Source: JANNMJ01 sp031425525 | GTDB lineage: Bacteria > Bacteroidota > Bacteroidia > Cytophagales > Hymenobacteraceae | DNA: 64,000 nt | Assembly: GCA_031425525.1 (NCBI GenBank) | Contig: JANPJM010000028.1 | Span: forward strand, 20,139-84,138 | Reading direction: 5' to 3' | In this document: positions 1 through 7,719 of the stretch, piece after piece | Layout: each line of letters starts with the position of its first letter | How positions within the stretch are numbered: position 1 is the stretch's first letter | Notes under the pieces: model-generated | Told to the model about the DNA's origin: nothing | The model's input: the letters and a program-made list of their open reading frames with translations, nothing else | Databases searched by the model: none | Program-made: the position numbers and the translations under genes

Positions 1-81
1 CTGGCTGGAGAGAGTGGAGTAGAAGAGGTAGATTTGGCAACTGACTTCATCTTTCGTCGTCAAAATAGGGCAGTAAATGCA

Positions 82-122
82 AAAACGCCCCGCCAAAAGT
101 AAGTTCGGCGAGGCGTTTTTTT
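82..122. terminator. Bidirectional rho-independent terminator after citrate synthase
   Basis: A stem of about 10 bp (acgccccgcc pairing with ggcgaggcgt) is flanked by A and T tracts. It lies directly beyond the citrate synthase stop codon and can end transcription from either side. Confidence 0.8.
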
Positions 123-140
123 CTGCGTTTACCGGCAGGT

Positions 141-1421
141 TTATACCCCCGGATAATGCCGCTCGGTAGCGCCGGTGTAAATCTGGCGCGGGCGGCCGAT
201 TGGCTCCTTCATTTCGCGCATTTCCTTCCACTGGGCGATCCAGCCGGGGAGGCGACCGATGGCGAACATCACCGTGAACATCTCCGTCGGGATACCGATG
301 GCGCGGTAAATCAGGCCCGAATAAAAATCGACGTTCGGGTAGAGCTTGCGCTCGATAAAGTACGCGTCGGTGAGGGCGGCTTCTTCGAGCTGCTTGGCGA
401 TGGCGAGCAAGGGCTCGTTGTCCATCCCCAGCGCTTTCAGTACGTCATCGGCGGCTTGTTTGATGATGGTGGCGCGCGGGTCGAAGTTTTTGTAGACGCG
501 GTGGCCGAAGCCCATCAGCCGGAACGGGTCGTTCTTGTCTTTCGCTTTCGCCACCCACTTCTGGGTGTCGCCGCCGTCGGCCTGGATGGCTTCGAGCATC
601 TCGATCACTTCCTGGTTGGCGCCGCCGTGCAGCGGCCCCCACAGCGCGGCGATACCGGCCGAAATCGACGAATAAATATTCGCGTTGGCCGAACCCACCA
701 GGCGCACGGTGCTGGTCGAGCAGTTTTGCTCGTGGTCGGCGTGCAGAATCAGGAGCTTGTTGAGCGCATCGACCACCACCGGATTCGCCTCGTAGGCATC
801 GGTGGGGAAGCCGAACATCATTTGCAGAAAATTCGAGGCATAGTCGAGCTTGTTCTGCGGATAGTTGAGCGGGTGCCCAACCGAGTTTTTGTAGCTCCAG
901 GCGGCCAGTGTCGGCATTTTGGCCAGCAACCGGATGATGTTCAACTCCTGCTCTTCCTTGCTCTGCTCCGGGTCGAGCGATTTGGGGTAGAACGCGGTCA
1001 TCGCCGACGTGAGCGCCGTAAGCACACCCATTGGGTGCGCATTGTTGGGGAAGCCATCGTAAATCTTCCGCATATCCTCGTGGACGAGGGTATGCATCTT
1101 GATTTTCGCCTGGAAATCGTGCAACTGCGCCGCCGTCGGCAGTTCGCCCCAGATCAGCAGATACGCCACTTCGAGGAAGCTCGATTTATCGGCCAGCTCG
1201 TCGATGGGGTAGCCGCGATACCGCAGAATGCCTTCTTCGCCGTCGAGGAACGTAATGGCCGATTTGCAGGCGCCCGTATTCTTATACCCCCGGTCGAGGG
1301 TGACAAGGCCGGTTTCGTCGCGCAGCTTCGAGATATCGATGGCGGGTTCGTTTTCCGTGCCGATGGTCACGGGGTAAGCGAAGGACTTGCCGTTGTAGGT
1401 CAGTTCGGCGGTTTCGGCCAT
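141..1421 (-). CDS. gltA: Citrate synthase
   Basis: Condenses acetyl-CoA and oxaloacetate to citrate, the entry step of the TCA cycle, in the cytoplasm. The 426-aa protein has the usual length of the hexameric bacterial type. It carries the family signatures with the catalytic histidines: HADHEQ, the GPLHGGAN loop, FGHRVYKN, and the VDFYSG segment with the catalytic aspartate. The start at 1421 (protein begins MAETAELTYNG) matches the family's N-terminus; the frame stays open further upstream, but that part is not protein-like. The gene looks monocistronic, with a terminator directly behind it. Confidence 0.95.
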   Translation of the reverse strand: MAETAELTYNGKSFAYPVTIGTENEPAIDISKLRDETGLVTLDRGYKNTGACKSAITFLDGEEGILRYRGYPIDELADKSSFLEVAYLLIWGELPTAAQLHDFQAKIKMHTLVHEDMRKIYDGFPNNAHPMGVLTALTSAMTAFYPKSLDPEQSKEEQELNIIRLLAKMPTLAAWSYKNSVGHPLNYPQNKLDYASNFLQMMFGFPTDAYEANPVVVDALNKLLILHADHEQNCSTSTVRLVGSANANIYSSISAGIAALWGPLHGGANQEVIEMLEAIQADGGDTQKWVAKAKDKNDPFRLMGFGHRVYKNFDPRATIIKQAADDVLKALGMDNEPLLAIAKQLEEAALTDAYFIERKLYPNVDFYSGLIYRAIGIPTEMFTVMFAIGRLPGWIAQWKEMREMKEPIGRPRQIYTGATERHYPGV

Positions 1422-1612
1422 TACAAAAGAGGCTGAGTGGAGCGGGAAAAGGCGGCGCCCCCGATAAATCGGAAGCCCGGCGCGAAAGTAGGGCAAAACC
1501 CCGGAAGGGGCCGCACCCGGCGGGCGTAAGACAACGTTGGTGGCGGAAAAGTTGGGCCTCGGCTTCAGGTGCGGCTGTACCCCGTACGGTAGCCGCTCGT
1601 ACTTCGCCCCGA

Positions 1613-3694
1613 TTACTCCTCCTGCCGCCGCCGATCCCGGAAAACGCCTTCCGGTTGAATCGTGAGTACTTCGGTGGCGGGCGTAGCCGGCGGCGCCCCA
1701 GCGGGCACCACGAACCGCAGTAAATAGCCCGGCGATGCGGGGATCACGAACTCGGTGGCGCGCACCGGCACCAGCATTTGCGCCGGTTGGCCGGGGAAAG
1801 CAACCCGCAGCGAATCGAAGCTCGGCGCCAGTTCCACGCGGAAGCTCTCGCGCGGCGACGGGCCGTAAATGCCCACGAACGGCAGCAACTGCGCGCGCGT
1901 GAGCCGCACTGTATCGGGCAGACGCTCGAAAGTGATGGGTTCGCGCGCATCCGGTTCGAGCGGCGCGCTGACGGCGCTGATATCGCCGCGCGCATCGGTG
2001 GCAAACGTGAACCGCAGCCCCCCAATGGGTACCGGATCGAGCGGCGCAGCGGGGGCAGAGGTTGCGGTTGTCGCTGCCGATTTAGCGGCGGAAGGCGAGT
2101 TCGGCACCGCACTGGGCGCCGGCCCGTTCTTGCTCTCGGCGCGCGCCGGGCCGGTGGCTTCCGGGCCGATGGTGGGCAGAAACTGACTCGCGTCCGTCGC
2201 GAAGGTTTCGTAGTGGTAATGCGTCAGGGCCAGGCCGAGGCCGTGGAGGTCGCCGCGCAGATGGCCGTCGGGCGCGGCGCGCAGCCGGAGCGTGCCGTAC
2301 GCGGGGTGCTGGTAGTAGCCCGCGTAGGCCGCCAGCGGGTGCGAGGGCCGAGTATCGGCCACCCGAAACGGGTCAGAAAGCGAATCTTCTTCGGCGGTGG
2401 CGGCAGCTTCGTCCTGCTGATACTCCTGATAGCGGGCGCTCCAGTCGATGGCGGGCAGGCCGGTCAGGCGGTCGAGCAGGGTGTTGGCGAGCAGGTGCGG
2501 CAGCTCCGTATCGTCGAGGTTGGCGAGTACCACCACGCCGATGCCCTCGTTCGGCAGCACCGCCATTTCCGACGTAAACCCGTCGAGCGAGCCCGAATGC
2601 GTCATAAACCGGTACCCGCGATACGAGCCGATCACCCAGCCCATTCCGTACGTATCGGTGTACACGTCTTCGTCGGGCGCGGGCAGGTCGTAGGCCATCT
2701 GCGGCTCGTGGGTGGCGTGCAACGCTTCGGCTGAAATGAGCGATACGCCATCGGGCCGCCCATCGGTGAGGGTTGCGCGGAGCCACTTGGCCATATCGGT
2801 GGCCGACGAGTTGATATTCGCCGCCGCGCCCACCGCATCCACGTCTTCCAGGGGCAATGCCTCTAGCGGGGGGGCTTCAGCGGGCGTTGTGCCGCCGGAC
2901 GCGCGCGGTTTGGTGGCTTTTTTACCCGTCGGCGCATCAGCCGGCGGCGCGGTCGCCCGGAAGCGGTACGGAATGGCGTGGTCGGCGTCTTTTTCGGAAT
3001 CGTGGACGGAGAAATTCGTCCGCGTCATCCCCAGCGGAAATAGGATGCGGCGGCGCGTCACGGCCTCCCAGGTGGCGTGGTCAGGGTTGACCTCCTGGAC
3101 CAGTTGGCTCAGGGCGGCATAGCCGAGGTTGGAGTAGTGGAAAGTGGCGCGCGGCTCGTCGGCGGCGGGCAGGTAGCGCAGGCGCCGCAGCAGCTCGCGG
3201 CGCGGCACGGCTGGCGCGTGGTACCACACCAGATCGTGACGCGGTACGCCCCAGCGGTGCGTCAGTAGGTCGCGCGGGGTGACGTGTTGCGACGCGTAAG
3301 CATCAGCGAGCTGGAACCCCGGCCACGCCTCCTGCACGGGGGCGTCGAGGTTGAGCCGCCCTTCCTGCGCCAGCAGACACACGGAAGCCGCGCCGATGGA
3401 TTTGGAACACGAGGCGATTCCGAACAGCGTGTTGGCGGTGACGCCGAGCCCGTGCGCCACATTGCGCGACCCAAAGCCGCGCACGTACACCACGCGGTCG
3501 GGCGTGACGATGGCAACCGCCAGCCCCGGCACCTCCCACATCCGGCGAAGGCGCTCGATGTCGGCGTCGAGATTCTTGAGAGCATTTTTGGGCAGCCGCA
3601 CGGGCGCCGCGCCCGGCTGGGCCACCAGGGGCGCCCGGCTACCCAGCAGCAGCAGACAGGTCAGTAGCGCCCCGGCGCAGAGATGAATTCGCAT
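1613..3694 (-). CDS. Exported serine hydrolase, beta-lactamase/penicillin-binding-like (class C fold)
   Basis: A 693-aa secreted or periplasmic serine hydrolase of the beta-lactamase-related family. Residues 1-26 form a signal peptide ending in VAQP. The catalytic SxxK motif is S95-C-S-K98, the YxN motif is Y187-S-N189, and an HSGSLDGF segment supplies the HxG-like third motif. The catalytic domain is followed by a proline/alanine-rich linker and a C-terminal DUF3471-like beta region. Such proteins act on D-amino-acid peptides, beta-lactams or esters; the true substrate cannot be read from the sequence. The chosen ATG directly precedes the signal peptide. Confidence 0.85.
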   Translation of the reverse strand: MRIHLCAGALLTCLLLLGSRAPLVAQPGAAPVRLPKNALKNLDADIERLRRMWEVPGLAVAIVTPDRVVYVRGFGSRNVAHGLGVTANTLFGIASCSKSIGAASVCLLAQEGRLNLDAPVQEAWPGFQLADAYASQHVTPRDLLTHRWGVPRHDLVWYHAPAVPRRELLRRLRYLPAADEPRATFHYSNLGYAALSQLVQEVNPDHATWEAVTRRRILFPLGMTRTNFSVHDSEKDADHAIPYRFRATAPPADAPTGKKATKPRASGGTTPAEAPPLEALPLEDVDAVGAAANINSSATDMAKWLRATLTDGRPDGVSLISAEALHATHEPQMAYDLPAPDEDVYTDTYGMGWVIGSYRGYRFMTHSGSLDGFTSEMAVLPNEGIGVVVLANLDDTELPHLLANTLLDRLTGLPAIDWSARYQEYQQDEAAATAEEDSLSDPFRVADTRPSHPLAAYAGYYQHPAYGTLRLRAAPDGHLRGDLHGLGLALTHYHYETFATDASQFLPTIGPEATGPARAESKNGPAPSAVPNSPSAAKSAATTATSAPAAPLDPVPIGGLRFTFATDARGDISAVSAPLEPDAREPITFERLPDTVRLTRAQLLPFVGIYGPSPRESFRVELAPSFDSLRVAFPGQPAQMLVPVRATEFVIPASPGYLLRFVVPAGAPPATPATEVLTIQPEGVFRDRRRQEE

Positions 3695-3790
3695 GGCAGC
3701 GCAAAGGTGGGCGCGGGCGGCGTATTTTGTTGGGCCTCTTGCCGCTGGCGCCGCTCGGTGGGCTTGATAAGCATTTGGGGCAGCAAATCG

Positions 3791-3822
3791 TTTGAGTGGT
3801 TGGCTTGGGAGCCGTACCTTTG
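3791..3822 (+). promoter_or_regulatory. Bacteroidota-type promoter of tRNA-Ser
   Basis: A -33 TTTG at 3791-3794 and a -7 TACCTTTG at 3815-3822 are separated by 20 bp, matching the Bacteroidota consensus TTTG-N(about 20)-TAnnTTTG. The -7 box ends only 5 bp before the mature tRNA, so the transcript starts at or very near the tRNA 5' end. Confidence 0.75.
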
Positions 3823-3827
3823 CTCGC

Positions 3828-3915
3828 AGAGAGGTGTCCGAGTGGTCGAAGGAGCACGCCTGGAAAGTGTGTATGGCCCAAAAGGTCATCGTGGGTTCGA
3901 ATCCCATCCTCTCTG
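3828..3915 (+). tRNA. tRNA-Ser (anticodon GGA)
   Basis: The 88-nt class II tRNA has a 7-bp acceptor stem (AGAGAGG/CCTCTCT), the D-arm motif GTCCGAGTGG, anticodon loop CTGGAAA with anticodon GGA, a long variable arm, and the T-arm GGTTCGAATCC. CCA is not encoded. Its 3' end is the integration target of the element that follows. Confidence 0.95.
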
Positions 3916-3916
3916 C
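3904..3916 (+). repeat. attL core: tRNA-Ser 3' end direct repeat
   Basis: The 13-bp sequence ccatcctctctgc, covering the tRNA 3' end, recurs exactly at 42620-42632. The interval between holds an integrase and a complete set of virion genes. Integration leaves the tRNA intact. Confidence 0.85.
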
Positions 3917-3934
3917 TCTTATAATGCAACTAAT

Positions 3935-3967
3935 CCCCTGTAGGTCAAGTACTTGCAGGGGATTTTT
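3935..3967 (+). terminator. tRNA terminator, element-borne copy
   Basis: The hairpin cccctgt...gcagggg is followed by ATTTTTG. A diverged copy lies at 42651-42683 beyond attR, so the element brought its own terminator for the tRNA. Confidence 0.8.
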
Positions 3968-4082
3968 GTTTGCTGACGCGTCTGGTGCGTGGAATCGGGG
4001 TGGAACAATTTCCTGACAAGCAGGGTATCAGGGCCGTGTATCGCAGCTGGCTATACGCACCTCACCCCCTCGCTCATCGGCG

Positions 4083-4898
4083 ATGCTAAACGTCCTACCC
4101 CCATCAACTTTCGAGTCCGAGGTGCGTCCTCAGGCTCCCAAATCGGCTCCGGAAACTTCGGACTGGACGACCTCACTAACGGTCGCCCCGAACTTCTCAG
4201 CCGCGACCGTCACGCCGGTTTCGCACTTCGAGCCGCCGACCCTCACGCGGGAGCCGCTCGACGTCGGGCGGCTCCAGCAGTGTCTGCGGGCCGCGCTGTA
4301 CGACTTCACGTACGACTGGCCTACCAGCTCGCAAACCCGGGAGCTCGACGCGCTGACGAACTGGGTGTACGCCGAGCGGCGGTGGTGGGCCATTGAGGCG
4401 CGGATGGTCCCGTGGTCGGACCTACCCAAGTACCGGAGCCTCCTCCAGTACGCCCGGGTGCGGTGGATCAACTTTTGGAGTGCTCAGGGCGTGGAAGCAC
4501 TGCTCGGAACTCACCCAGCCGTGACGCTCAACCCGGACCCGCGGGACCCGGATTGGGACTTCCTGATGGACTTCGGGGATACCGAGCTGGCGTTCGATCA
4601 CAAAACCACGTGTTGGCCTAAAGGGTGGGATGGGCGGGTGGAAGACGCCATTCGGGACCCGGAGCCGTTGATTCGGTGGCTCTACGCCAACCAGCGGACG
4701 ACCAGCCGCCGCTACAAAGTCAACAATCGCTTCTTCGTCGTACTCGTGGCCCGTGACGGGCTGCACTGGATGCTGAAAAGCGAGATGAGCACCATCCGTC
4801 TTTACCTCAGGGCGTGGCTGCAAGAGCCGCGCACGCATCTCCTTCAACTGCCGGACGGCGAGTGGGTCTACGCCGCTGCCGTCATCGTCCGGGACTAA
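4083..4898 (+). CDS. Unknown cargo protein with nuclease-like motif, first gene of a four-gene cassette
   Basis: A 271-aa protein with no family that I recognise. The first 60 residues are polar and proline-rich; the rest is tryptophan-rich and looks globular. A segment reading DWDFLMDFGDTELAFDHKTT resembles the PD-(D/E)xK nuclease core, with an aspartate followed by a hydrophobic strand ending in D-x-K. That is motif similarity only. It is the first gene inside attL and is followed after 12 bp by three short paralogous genes on the same strand, which suggests an operon. Its extreme N-terminal codons (TFESEVR) have a diverged copy outside attR, near 42825-42845. The start is uncertain within a few codons. 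Confidence 0.6.
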   Translation: MLNVLPPSTFESEVRPQAPKSAPETSDWTTSLTVAPNFSAATVTPVSHFEPPTLTREPLDVGRLQQCLRAALYDFTYDWPTSSQTRELDALTNWVYAERRWWAIEARMVPWSDLPKYRSLLQYARVRWINFWSAQGVEALLGTHPAVTLNPDPRDPDWDFLMDFGDTELAFDHKTTCWPKGWDGRVEDAIRDPEPLIRWLYANQRTTSRRYKVNNRFFVVLVARDGLHWMLKSEMSTIRLYLRAWLQEPRTHLLQLPDGEWVYAAAVIVRD

Positions 4899-4910
4899 CC
4901 CAAAACCTTG

Positions 4911-5387
4911 ATGAAAATCCTACAACGACCCACCTCTCAAGAGGTGGAACGGTACACTGCTGCCGTCATGGAAGGTGCCGACCTGGTGGTTTGGCCCGAC
5001 ATTTTCCGCAAATCCAGCTACGAAGCAGGCAACATTGCCCTCGAACCCATACCGGTGCCGGGCTTCGTACTACTGCTGGAACTTGCCCATGATGCCGATG
5101 GCGGCGACTGGGAAACTGACACGATGCCGCCGCCCGAGGAGGACCCGGAGTTGGCCGCTGTCTACTTCCTCTTCCATCACAGCAATGAGGAGGTTGCTGA
5201 ACGGGCCGCAGCGTGGCTGCGCGAGCAGTGGAGCAGCGATGAGGAGCGCGTGTACATCACGAACGGCATCGTGCGCAACAACTTGAGCCGGCTCGATGTG
5301 AACCCGCTGCCGGCCGAAAATCGGTTGGTACTCGCCGCAAACATGGCCGTGTGGGAGAATGGGCGTGGTTGGTTGTTACCGGCTTGA
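4911..5387 (+). CDS. Unknown cargo protein, paralogue 1 of 3
   Basis: A 158-aa acidic soluble protein, not recognised. It shares a clear pattern with the next two genes: G-A-D-hydrophobic-V-x-aromatic-P-x-x-F near residue 25, a central hydrophobic strand (FVLLLEL), LAAVYF near residue 80 followed by a charged helix, and a C-terminal G-x-G-W. The ATG at 4911 lies 12 bp after the preceding stop. A TTG at 4908 is in frame but less likely. No catalytic motif is evident, so it may be a binding, immunity or scaffold subunit. Confidence 0.65.
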   Translation: MKILQRPTSQEVERYTAAVMEGADLVVWPDIFRKSSYEAGNIALEPIPVPGFVLLLELAHDADGGDWETDTMPPPEEDPELAAVYFLFHHSNEEVAERAAAWLREQWSSDEERVYITNGIVRNNLSRLDVNPLPAENRLVLAANMAVWENGRGWLLPA

Positions 5388-5390
5388 GCG

Positions 5391-5882
5391 ATGACCTACT
5401 CGCTGCACCGCCCCGATCCTGAACACCCGGCGCGCGTCGAGCAGATGCGTGCCCAACTCCTCGGTAGAGGCGCCGACATCGTGGCCTACCCGGTCTCGTT
5501 CCGGGCCTCGCAGTACCTGCACGCCGCTCTCTGGCTGCCCTATCCTGACGCTACGTGTGAGCGGTTCATTATGGAAATCGCGACCGGAGGAACGTGGGCC
5601 GTTGACGCTAACCTCCAGCTCACGCCCGAATCGGACCCTTGGTTGGCGGCCATTTACTTCTTCCCTGCACACCCCAGCGACCGTCACCTAGCTCGTGACG
5701 AGGCGAAGCGATTCGCGCGTCGGGTTCGCGCCTCGCACAGACGCTGCTACGCGGCGTACGGGCGCGTCTACAGTGACTTCGGCGTGTTGTCGCTCCACTG
5801 CTATCCGGAGGAACAGCAGCTCTTGGCGGCGGCGCGCGTGGCGTCGGACATGGTGGGTCAAGGGTGGCTTGCGGCCTACTGA
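5391..5882 (+). CDS. Unknown cargo protein, paralogue 2 of 3
   Basis: A 163-aa protein paralogous to its neighbours: GADIVAYPVSFRAS near residue 28, LAAIYFF near residue 85, a basic helix rich in Arg, and the C-terminal GQGWLAAY. It starts 3 bp after the preceding stop, and its own stop abuts the next start codon, so translation is probably coupled. The middle helix is more basic than in paralogue 1, suggesting that the copies have specialised. Confidence 0.65.
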   Translation: MTYSLHRPDPEHPARVEQMRAQLLGRGADIVAYPVSFRASQYLHAALWLPYPDATCERFIMEIATGGTWAVDANLQLTPESDPWLAAIYFFPAHPSDRHLARDEAKRFARRVRASHRRCYAAYGRVYSDFGVLSLHCYPEEQQLLAAARVASDMVGQGWLAAY

Positions 5883-6365
5883 ATGATGGCCTATCGCTAC
5901 GCCAAGCCCGCATCTGACCGCAGCTTGGGGGCGCTGACGGAGTACTTGCGCCGCTACGGTGGTGCGTGCGTAGTATGCCCCCGGCGCTTCACGGCAAGTG
6001 CCTTTGCCTCACCCAAACTCAAGCTACCGTCAACCGACCACGAGCACTTAGTCGTCGAGTTGCTTCTGCTGGAAGAAGTCGAACGGCCGGTCAAGATTGG
6101 GCAAGTGCCCCGCACCCGCTTCCAGGCCGTGTACTTTCTGCTGGCCGATCCTGATGAGCCGTCGAGCGCCCGTTACCACGGAATGGAGTTCGCCCGGGCA
6201 ATAGACCCCGGGTACGTGAGTTGGGTGCAGTCCGACATCCTCTACCAGCTCAATGACGACGAGGTAGATATGGGCATTATCCCTGATCCCGCCTACCTCT
6301 ACTGTGTGGCCCGCGGCGCGGGAGCGCGGCAGGGGTGGCGCTGGTGGGTGGAAATGACCGCCTGA
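5883..6365 (+). CDS. Unknown cargo protein, paralogue 3 of 3
   Basis: A 160-aa protein and the most diverged of the three paralogues. It keeps the G-x-x-V-V-x-P-x-x-F-x-A-S segment near residue 30, the hydrophobic strand LVVELLLLE, QAVYFLL near residue 85, and the C-terminal QGWRWW. It begins with two ATG codons (5883 and 5886) directly at the stop of paralogue 2. It ends the cassette and converges on the XRE gene 18 bp away. Function unknown. Confidence 0.65.
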   Translation: MMAYRYAKPASDRSLGALTEYLRRYGGACVVCPRRFTASAFASPKLKLPSTDHEHLVVELLLLEEVERPVKIGQVPRTRFQAVYFLLADPDEPSSARYHGMEFARAIDPGYVSWVQSDILYQLNDDEVDMGIIPDPAYLYCVARGAGARQGWRWWVEMTA

Positions 6366-6383
6366 TCTTTCACCTCCTGCAAC

Positions 6384-6650
6384 TCAGCCTAGGTCGTTGC
6401 CCTCGGGGAAGTCAAGCAGCTCCCTGATTCGCAAACTCATCGCCCGAGCTAGGGAGGCAAGCACATCGAGGGTGACGGCATACTCGCCGGACTCAATCCG
6501 CTGCACCGTCCGCTTGCTCACATCCGCTACGTCAGCCAACTCCTGCTGACTCCATTCTCGCCGTTCACGCAGCTGGCGCAGGTGTACGCCAAATGCGCTG
6601 AGGGTGGCGGGGTTTTTCACCCGGCCAAGCTCCCCCGATCTCAACACCAC
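6384..6650 (-). CDS. XRE-family helix-turn-helix transcriptional regulator
   Basis: An 88-aa Cro/CI-like DNA-binding protein. The HTH spans about residues 20-75 (HLRQLRERREWSQQELADVA, then SKRTVQRIESGEY). The annotated start is GTG at 6650; an in-frame GTG further in (before KNPATLSAFG) is an alternative. An 18-bp perfect palindrome lies 3 bp upstream of the start, as expected for an autoregulated operator shared with the divergent gene at 6718. It could be the lysogeny repressor, though it is short for that, or a local regulator of cargo. Confidence 0.8.
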   Translation of the reverse strand: MVLRSGELGRVKNPATLSAFGVHLRQLRERREWSQQELADVADVSKRTVQRIESGEYAVTLDVLASLARAMSLRIRELLDFPEGNDLG

Positions 6651-6653
6651 ATC

Positions 6654-6671
6654 GGCGACACATGTGTCGCC
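6654..6671. promoter_or_regulatory. 18-bp perfect palindrome, probable XRE operator
   Basis: The sequence GGCGACACATGTGTCGCC is its own reverse complement. It sits between the XRE start codon and the -7 box of the divergent lipoprotein gene, so a bound dimer could control both. Confidence 0.7.
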
Positions 6672-6688
6672 AAATTCCTGCGATACCC

Positions 6689-6696
6689 TACTTTTG
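6689..6696 (+). promoter_or_regulatory. -7 box TACTTTTG of the lipoprotein gene
   Basis: Matches TAnnTTTG, 22 bp before the ATG at 6718. No clear -33 box is seen; that position falls in the neighbouring palindrome, consistent with regulation by the XRE protein. Confidence 0.5.
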
Positions 6697-6717
6697 GTCG
6701 CTCAAGCCCTCTTACTG

Positions 6718-7716
6718 ATGAAGATTTTGTCTTTTCTGATGATCTGCTGCCTTCTGGCGGGGTGTTCATCAAAGCCCAAGCTCAAAACCAGCTTCGCCAC
6801 CTGCGAGGAGCTTATCGCCTATTGCGACGAGCAAAAGACGTACGACAACCTCAAAGTGGGTTGGGGAGAAGGCTCCCCTGGTGAGACGTGGAGCGAGCGG
6901 AAGGGCCGCGGTGAATCGGCCCACCTTAATGACATCCCCTCTGGCTTTGCAGAAAGCAAATCCGACTACACGGTGGAAAAATCCCAGTTCTACACCAATC
7001 TGGAGATGAGGATCGACGTGGTGTGGTACAACGTGACCGTAGGAGATCACCCTGTCAAGATCACGTTCTCAGCCTTTCCAGGCGCCCGGTACAAGTCCGA
7101 TCAGCCCAACATTTTCAAGGCTGTGGATTGCAGTTACCGGCCCCATACGGCGGCGGACATAGCCGCACTTGATGCCCAGGCGGGTGCACAACCACTTCCA
7201 ACTCCACAGCCAGAGGAGAAGAAGACGCCGCAGCAAATCACGGATGAGATTCTGGCTAGTAACCTTCGAAGCCTGCCGCACGACCAGTACAAAAACTACG
7301 TGTACCGCTACCTACTGGCTTTCCCCTTGAAGTTGTTTGTTCCGGTGGCGAGCGGAAAATCAGAGGGCGGCCAGTTGTTCGTCTCCTCTGACTCCAGCAT
7401 CACAATGGAAGTTGAGGGGCGCGACAACTTGACCAATGAAACCGTCGCAAGTCAGTTTGAAAAAACGTCGACGGAGAGTCCCTGGCGCATCAGCGAGAAA
7501 GAGATCCAACCAAAGTACTTCACCTTCTTAGGTGTCGGCGATGATGGTAGCCTCGTGTACGAAAAGCACTTTCTGAAAGACGACAACGTGTGGTGCAAAC
7601 TCCGGTTCACGTACCCAAACAGCAGGAAGGAAGCAATGGCGGCCGTCATCAAGGATGTCGCCACCCAATTCCCCGCTGAGTTTGCTACGAGGTCATGGCC
7701 GGAAGTCCCTCATTGA
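6718..7716 (+). CDS. Lipoprotein of unknown function
   Basis: A 332-aa protein with a lipoprotein signal peptide (MKILSFLMICCLLAGCSS, lipobox LAGC, lipidated Cys16). The mature part has a first domain of about 110 residues, a Pro/Gln/Glu-rich linker near residues 150-165, and a second domain of about 160 residues that looks beta-rich. No family recognised. It is divergent from the XRE gene across the palindrome and converges on the protease gene (3 bp between stops). A surface lipoprotein made by a prophage could change host properties such as superinfection exclusion; this is inference only. Confidence 0.7.
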   Translation: MKILSFLMICCLLAGCSSKPKLKTSFATCEELIAYCDEQKTYDNLKVGWGEGSPGETWSERKGRGESAHLNDIPSGFAESKSDYTVEKSQFYTNLEMRIDVVWYNVTVGDHPVKITFSAFPGARYKSDQPNIFKAVDCSYRPHTAADIAALDAQAGAQPLPTPQPEEKKTPQQITDEILASNLRSLPHDQYKNYVYRYLLAFPLKLFVPVASGKSEGGQLFVSSDSSITMEVEGRDNLTNETVASQFEKTSTESPWRISEKEIQPKYFTFLGVGDDGSLVYEKHFLKDDNVWCKLRFTYPNSRKEAMAAVIKDVATQFPAEFATRSWPEVPH

Positions 7717-7719
7717 GGA

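Noticed and set aside
156..1436. Long open frame on the plus strand opposite citrate synthase
   Set aside because: Arg/Gly/His/Val-rich composition typical of the antisense of a high-GC gene; citrate synthase is certain on the other strand.
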